Shown here piece after piece: positions 59,845 through 64,000 of a stretch of DNA of 64,000 bases. Both the position numbers and the translations under genes were made by a program. Every line of letters begins with the position of its first letter. Within the stretch, counting starts at the first letter, position 1. Under the pieces are notes generated by a model that did no database searches, was not told where the DNA came from, and saw only the letters and a list, made by a program, of their open reading frames with translations. The stretch comes from VFMC01 sp963791635 (GTDB lineage: Bacteria > Actinomycetota > Acidimicrobiia > Acidimicrobiales > Ilumatobacteraceae). The stretch lies in NCBI GenBank assembly GCA_963791635.1, contig CAWBTC010000018.1:186001-250000 (forward strand), read 5' to 3'.

Positions 59845-60306
59845 ATGACCATCTACTTCGTGCGCCACGCCAAGGCTGGCAGCAGGTCGAACTGGATCGG
59901 TGACGACCTCGAGCGGCCGCTGTCGAGCAAAGGCTGGCATCAGGCCCGCCTGATCGGCGCAAAGCTCGGAGCCTGCTCACCATCGGCGCTGTATTCGAGC
60001 CCGTACGTGCGCTGCGTGCAGACCCTCGAGCCGCTGGCCGGGCTGTGCGACCTCGAGGTGGTGGCCGACGCACGGCTCTGCGAGGGTGGCGCCTTCGAGC
60101 CCGTGCTCGACCTGCTGGCCGAGGTGCCCGACGGTGCGGTGCTGTGCAGTCACGGCGACGTCATCGCCGACACGATCATCGCACTTCAGCGTCGCGGTTG
60201 TCGGATCCTCACCGAGCCCGACTGGAGCAAGGCCACGGTGTGGTGGCTGGAACGGACCTCGGCCGGAGCGTTCGACACTGCGAAGGTCACGTCGCCGCCA
60301 GCGTGA
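59845..60306 (+). CDS. SixA-type phosphohistidine phosphatase
   Basis: A 153-residue histidine phosphatase with RHAKAG at 7-12 (H8 catalytic), SSPYVRCVQT and a second histidine in VLCSHGDVIADT. Its short size and the RHAKA form match SixA, which removes phosphate from histidine in phosphotransfer proteins, although some members act on small phosphates. The start ATG follows the DUF4328 stop by 16 bp, so they are probably co-transcribed. It converges on the ccm operon. Confidence 0.88.
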   Translation: MTIYFVRHAKAGSRSNWIGDDLERPLSSKGWHQARLIGAKLGACSPSALYSSPYVRCVQTLEPLAGLCDLEVVADARLCEGGAFEPVLDLLAEVPDGAVLCSHGDVIADTIIALQRRGCRILTEPDWSKATVWWLERTSAGAFDTAKVTSPPA

Positions 60307-60378
60307 CCCGCCCCTGCACAGGATCGGCCGATCGGTCGGGCGGTCGACCTCGCAGCGCAGATGCCGAACCCGGCGGCG

Positions 60379-61131
60379 TCACGGGGCGGTGGTGGCAGCC
60401 GGCTCCGCATCGAGGCCATCGACGAACGACTGCACGAGACCACGCATGTCCGAGGGCGGGTTGCTGTCGAGGCACAGTCGTCCCTGCGCCTTGGCGAGAT
60501 CGATGTCGGGCTCGGGCAGGAACCTCGCCGCCGTCACCGCATAGAGACAGTGGGCGTCCGCGTACCCAGGGTCGGTCGCGGCCACGCGCGCAAAGGCCGC
60601 GAGCGCTGCCTCGAGCGAGGTCTCGATGAGCGCGGCGTCGTCGGTGAGGGTTGTGTTCTGCACGAGGATCCACGCCAGGTAGGTACGTGCTTCGGCGTTG
60701 TCGGGATCCAGTTCGGTCACCCGCTGGAACCGATCGAAAGCAGCGGCGAGGTCGGTGCCGAGCAGCGAGCGCGCCTCGGTGAGGGCGAGTGCCACCTCGT
60801 CGGCCGGCTGGCCTCCGGTGATCGTCTGGCCGGCCACACGTTGACCAGATGAACGGGCGACGAGCCACCCGGCGAGCACGGCGATCGCGAGCACCCCGAC
60901 GATCCACCCGGCCACGACCACCGGCTTCGCCCGACGCCTGGCCGGCATCTCGGCCCGGCCTGCGTCGATCGAGCGCATGACGGCTGCGGCGCGGGCGGTG
61001 TAGCCGTCGCTGAGCGTGTCGTAGTCGGCATCGTCGATGTCGCCGGCTTCGTACTCTCGCTCGAGATCGGCGATCGAGCGGAGCAGGAAGCGACGCTCCT
61101 CCTCGAGGCGCGCCAGGTCGTCAGGATCCAT
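60379..61131 (-). CDS. CcmI-like TPR protein of cytochrome c maturation
   Basis: The 250-residue membrane protein has an N-terminal coiled segment (DDLARLEEERRFLLRSIADLE), a membrane helix at about 70-90 (VVVAGWIVGVLAIAVLAGWL) and TPR-like repeats in the C-terminal part (FDRFQRVTELDPDNAEARTYL, VAATDPGYADAHCLYAV). It resembles CcmI/NrfG-type apocytochrome c chaperones. It is the last gene of the ccmF-G-H series, its ATG lying 11 bp inside the end of ccmH, which supports coupling and function. Confidence 0.82.
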   Translation of the reverse strand: MDPDDLARLEEERRFLLRSIADLEREYEAGDIDDADYDTLSDGYTARAAAVMRSIDAGRAEMPARRRAKPVVVAGWIVGVLAIAVLAGWLVARSSGQRVAGQTITGGQPADEVALALTEARSLLGTDLAAAFDRFQRVTELDPDNAEARTYLAWILVQNTTLTDDAALIETSLEAALAAFARVAATDPGYADAHCLYAVTAARFLPEPDIDLAKAQGRLCLDSNPPSDMRGLVQSFVDGLDAEPAATTAP

Positions 61132-61678
61132 CGACGTCTGGGCCCTCGTCTGGCTTCCTGGAGGGTTCGCCGTCGAGGCCGGCGTGGCGCGCATCTGCGA
61201 CCAGCTTGCGGTCTTCGTCGGTCGGCACGGTGTCGGCTGCGCGTTTCCAACGACGGAACGCGACCGTGAGTCCGGCCACGCCGCACACGAACGCGACGAC
61301 CGGCAGGATCCACACCAGCGCGTCGATGCCATCGGCGCGCGGCACCAACAAGACCTGAGCACCGAAGCGCTGCTCGATGAAGGTGATGATCTCGTCGTCG
61401 CTCGCCTCGCCAGTTTCCACCTGGGTCCGGATCTCGGTGCGCAGCGAGGACGACGCGTTGTTGCGCGACTCGAACACGCTCTCGCCGTCGCAGATCGGAC
61501 ATGCCAGGCGTTTGCTGATCGCCTCGACGCGTTCTGCGGGAGTGAGCTCGCCGCCCGCCTGACCGAGGCCGATCGCCATCAATGCGGCCACGACCACGCC
61601 GAGGATGATCCATCCACGACCGCGCTTGAACCGGTTCCAGCCGGACGACGCCGGCGTCGCAGCCGTCACCGCCGTCAC
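61121..61678 (-). CDS. ccmH: Cytochrome c maturation protein CcmH
   Basis: A 185-residue protein with an N-terminal membrane helix (GWIILGVVVAALMAIGLG), the thiol-redox motif CPIC (C60/C63, RLACPICDGESVFES) that keeps apocytochrome c cysteines reduced, and a second membrane helix (ALVWILPVVAFVCGVAGLTVAF). GTG 61678 overlaps the stop of the thioredoxin-like gene (GTGA). It works with CcmF and CcmG to attach heme to apocytochrome c outside the membrane. Confidence 0.9.
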   Translation of the reverse strand: MTAVTAATPASSGWNRFKRGRGWIILGVVVAALMAIGLGQAGGELTPAERVEAISKRLACPICDGESVFESRNNASSSLRTEIRTQVETGEASDDEIITFIEQRFGAQVLLVPRADGIDALVWILPVVAFVCGVAGLTVAFRRWKRAADTVPTDEDRKLVADARHAGLDGEPSRKPDEGPDVDGS

Positions 61679-62292
61679 GGCCGTCCCTCGCGCATCGCCT
61701 GGAGCTCCTGAGCCACGCCGTCTGCCGTGACCGGCCCTGCGAACCGTCGCCGAACCGCACCGTTGGGGTCGATGATCCACGTCTCGGGCACCTGGGCCAC
61801 ACCGAAGTCGACCGATACCCCGCCGGTCGGGTCACGCACCACCGGCCAGTTGCCGCCGTTGTCGTCGAAGAACGCCGCCACCGCGCTGTCGCTCCCGCGA
61901 TTGATGATCGTGTACAGCTCCGCCCCGTCGGTGATCTGCGCCTGTTGCTCGGCGAACGCAATCAGTTCGGGGTGTTCGTCCACACAGGGAATGCACGTGG
62001 GATCGAAGAAGTTGAGCACCACCCAGCTGCCCTTGCGGCGGCTGAGGTCGAACGGCTGATCATCGAGCGTCGTGCTCACCACGCTCGGGGCCGGACGGCC
62101 GATGAGGAACGACGGCACCTGGCTGTCCCCACCGGTGTCACTGGTCGCCAACACGACGAACAACCCGGCGAGCACGATCGCCACGGCGAGGGCGATGAAC
62201 GGGGCGACACGCTTGCCATGCGCGGCCTCGTCGGTGCCATCGACTGCCGGTTCGCTCGAGACCGACGTGCCCGTCTCCGACGAATCAGACAC
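61675..62292 (-). CDS. ccmG: CcmG/ResA/TlpA-type thiol-disulfide oxidoreductase
   Basis: A 205-residue membrane-anchored thioredoxin-like protein. The anchor is at 30-50 (APFIALAVAIVLAGLFVVLAT) and the active site CIPC at C100-C103 (NFFDPTCIPCVDEHPEL). The cis-proline is in QVPETWIIDP. It reduces apocytochrome c for heme attachment. GTG 62292 overlaps the ccmF stop by 8 nt. The order ccmF-ccmG-ccmH supports the assignment over a generic TlpA. Confidence 0.9.
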   Translation of the reverse strand: MSDSSETGTSVSSEPAVDGTDEAAHGKRVAPFIALAVAIVLAGLFVVLATSDTGGDSQVPSFLIGRPAPSVVSTTLDDQPFDLSRRKGSWVVLNFFDPTCIPCVDEHPELIAFAEQQAQITDGAELYTIINRGSDSAVAAFFDDNGGNWPVVRDPTGGVSVDFGVAQVPETWIIDPNGAVRRRFAGPVTADGVAQELQAMREGRP

Positions 62293-64000
62293 GAGCGGCC
62301 TCCGGCTCACCGGGCACTGGCGCGGACGTCGGTGCGGTGGGGATCCGCCGGCGCTTGCCGGGGAACGCCGACAGCAGCGTGCCGACGGCGACGAGACCAC
62401 CCCCGATCCACATCCACAGGATCAGCGGCTTGATGAAGACCTTGATCTGCGCCTCGGTGGCACCGGCCTCGCTGGCCTTTTCGAGGGTGAGGTAGATGTC
62501 CTTGGTGAGACCGGTCTTCACGCTCGGCGTGCCGATGTCCTTGCCCATTCGCGTGAACCGTGTGATGGCCGGCGCGTATGCCTGACCACCGTCGATGCTC
62601 ACCTGCGCCTTCAGGCCGTCGGAGCGCTCGGTGCTGAACGCCTCCACCTCGAGCAGCTCGAACGTGTGGCCGTCGAAGGCCACCGGCTCGCCCAACTTCA
62701 TCGTGAACTCGGCGACCCGGGTGTAGCCGTTGGAGGCGGCCAGCGCGACAGCGATGAGGATGATGCCGAGGTGCACGACCATGCCACCGTTGGCACGACC
62801 GACCAATCCGCGCCAGCCCTGACGGCGGGTTGCGAGCACGAGCTGTCGACCCGCCGCGCCGGCCGCGAACCCGCCGAGCATGAAGGCGGTGAGTGACGGC
62901 CACTTGTCGGCGCCCGATGCCACCGCGACCGCGAGGGCGACCGCGCCGACGCAACCGGGCACGAACAGCCGGTCGCGCAAGAGCTCGGTGCTGGCCTTGC
63001 GCCACGGCAGCACCGGAGCCACCGCCATGAGGAACAGCAACACGATCCCGATCGGCATCGACAATCGGTCGAAGAACGGCTGGCCGACGGCGATCTGGCG
63101 ATCCTGGAGTGCCTCGACGATGAGTGGGAACACGGTGCCGAGCAGCACCACGAACGCGAACACGGTGAAGATCACGTTGTTGGCCAGGAACGCCCCTTCA
63201 CGCGAGATCGGCGAATCGATCGCTCCAGGCGAGCGCAGGCGATCGCCGCGCCAGGCGATCAGCGACAGCGACACGATCACGATGACCCCGAAGAAGCCGA
63301 GCAGCCACGGTCCGATCGACCCGTCCGCAAACGCGTGCACGCTGTTGATCACACCGCTGCGGGTCAGGAAGGTGCCGAGGATGGTGAGTGCGAACGTGGC
63401 CACCAGCAGGCTGATGTTCCACACGCGCAACATGCCGCGCCGTTCTTGCACGAGCACCGAGTGGATGTACGCGGTGCCGGTGAGCCACGGCAGGAGGCTG
63501 GCGTTCTCGACCGGATCCCATGCCCACACGCCGCTCCATCCGAGCACCTCGTAGCTCCACCATCCGCCGAGGAGGATGCCGAGGCTGAGGAAGCCCCACG
63601 CGAGCAGCGCCCATCGACGGGTCTCCATCAACCACCCTTCGCCGACACGACCGGTGATCAGCGCAGCGATCGCAAAGGCGAACGGCACGGTGAAGCCGAC
63701 GTATCCGAGGTACAGGATCGGCGGGTGGAACATCACGAGGATGTGGTTCTGCAGCAGCGGGTTGGGTCCCGGACCGTCATCGACCCCCGGCGCACCCGTC
63801 GCGAACACGTCGGTCGGACCGAAGGCGAGGAAGAAGAAGAACGCGGTGACGACGAACATCACCACCAGCGCCCAGGCGATCAACGAGTCGTCGAGCCGTT
63901 TGCGGTAGCGCCACATGATGAACGCCGTGTAACCGGCGAGCGTTGCGAGCCACAGCAGGATGCTGCCCTCGAGTGCACTCCACATCGCGGCGATGTTGAA
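62285..64000 (-). CDS. ccmF: Heme lyase CcmF, 5' end beyond the window
   Basis: 571 residues are visible and the frame continues past the right edge, so roughly the first 80 residues are missing. The fragment contains the WWD heme-handling motif (GGWWSYEVLGWSGVWAWDPVENASLLPWL), the histidine-bearing HPPILYLGYVG, and many membrane helices. A long periplasmic segment (FDGHTFELLEVEAFSTERSDG) precedes a last helix. CcmF, with CcmH, ligates heme to apocytochrome c in System I-type maturation. It heads the operon ccmF-ccmG-ccmH-ccmI-like, with overlapping genes. Confidence 0.95.
   Translation of the reverse strand, partial: FNIAAMWSALEGSILLWLATLAGYTAFIMWRYRKRLDDSLIAWALVVMFVVTAFFFFLAFGPTDVFATGAPGVDDGPGPNPLLQNHILVMFHPPILYLGYVGFTVPFAFAIAALITGRVGEGWLMETRRWALLAWGFLSLGILLGGWWSYEVLGWSGVWAWDPVENASLLPWLTGTAYIHSVLVQERRGMLRVWNISLLVATFALTILGTFLTRSGVINSVHAFADGSIGPWLLGFFGVIVIVSLSLIAWRGDRLRSPGAIDSPISREGAFLANNVIFTVFAFVVLLGTVFPLIVEALQDRQIAVGQPFFDRLSMPIGIVLLFLMAVAPVLPWRKASTELLRDRLFVPGCVGAVALAVAVASGADKWPSLTAFMLGGFAAGAAGRQLVLATRRQGWRGLVGRANGGMVVHLGIILIAVALAASNGYTRVAEFTMKLGEPVAFDGHTFELLEVEAFSTERSDGLKAQVSIDGGQAYAPAITRFTRMGKDIGTPSVKTGLTKDIYLTLEKASEAGATEAQIKVFIKPLILWMWIGGGLVAVGTLLSAFPGKRRRIPTAPTSAPVPGEPEAARV

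Overview
The window is high-GC, densely packed actinobacterial DNA, most likely from an acidimicrobial lineage such as Ilumatobacter or a relative. The phylum call rests on marker families: a WhiB1-type WhiB next to a PdtaS-type kinase, S-(hydroxymethyl)mycothiol dehydrogenase, DUF3107, DUF3090, SCO1664-family and DUF222/HNH proteins, GTG/TTG starts and a tRNA-Arg(CCG). The class is inferred from overall gene content only.

Layout: 0-2.7 kb is an accessory patch with a MazF/ribbon-helix-helix toxin-antitoxin pair cut by the window edge, an AAA/DUF4143 ATPase flanked by two decayed copies of one excisionase-like HTH fragment, then a tRNA. 2.8-6.3 kb holds thioredoxin, an unknown protein behind nested inverted repeats, and an alkylation-repair pair (Ada-AlkA fusion and Ogt). 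6.4-12.1 kb is the amidoligase-type cluster: permuted ATP-grasp, alpha-E, a permuted ATP-grasp/alpha-E fusion and a transglutaminase. 12.2-13.5 kb is an acyl-CoA dehydrogenase.

13.6-23.9 kb is a nitrogen-control island: a small winged-helix protein, a Kef-type antiporter fused to a GlnD-like HD-ACT-ACT tail, two amtB genes, two PII genes (one frameshifted), glnD, and a frameshifted GlnR-like regulator. GlnR-like GAAAC/GTAAC half-sites lie upstream of both amtB genes. The likely logic is ammonium uptake, PII uridylylation by GlnD, and a membrane antiporter that may read the same amino-acid signal through ACT domains.

24-46.4 kb is metabolic: an FrhB-like iron-sulfur protein, a fused 2-oxoacid dehydrogenase E1, esterase, PhyH dioxygenase, methyltransferases, HNH endonuclease, a group of amine/peptide-degrading enzymes (sarcosine-oxidase-like, CocE, S9, P1), uracil-DNA glycosylase, the conserved mutase/DUF3090/SCO1664 trio, EtfAB, a lipid kinase and a glycerophosphodiesterase. 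46.5-51.1 kb has whiB1, pdtaS, two ArsA/Get3-like ATPases and DUF3107. 51.2-60.3 kb has a GlxA regulator with a DJ-1 protein, mycothiol-dependent formaldehyde dehydrogenase, a secreted phosphatase, a SufR-like regulator facing the Fe-S carrier Mrp, a sulfite-oxidase-like enzyme and SixA. 60.4-64 kb is a System II cytochrome c maturation operon (ccmF-ccmG-ccmH-ccmI-like), cut at the right edge.

Quality note: glnB, the GlnR-like gene and etfA each read through if single extra bases are removed. Every shift is a net +1, which looks more like insertion-type assembly error than gene decay.
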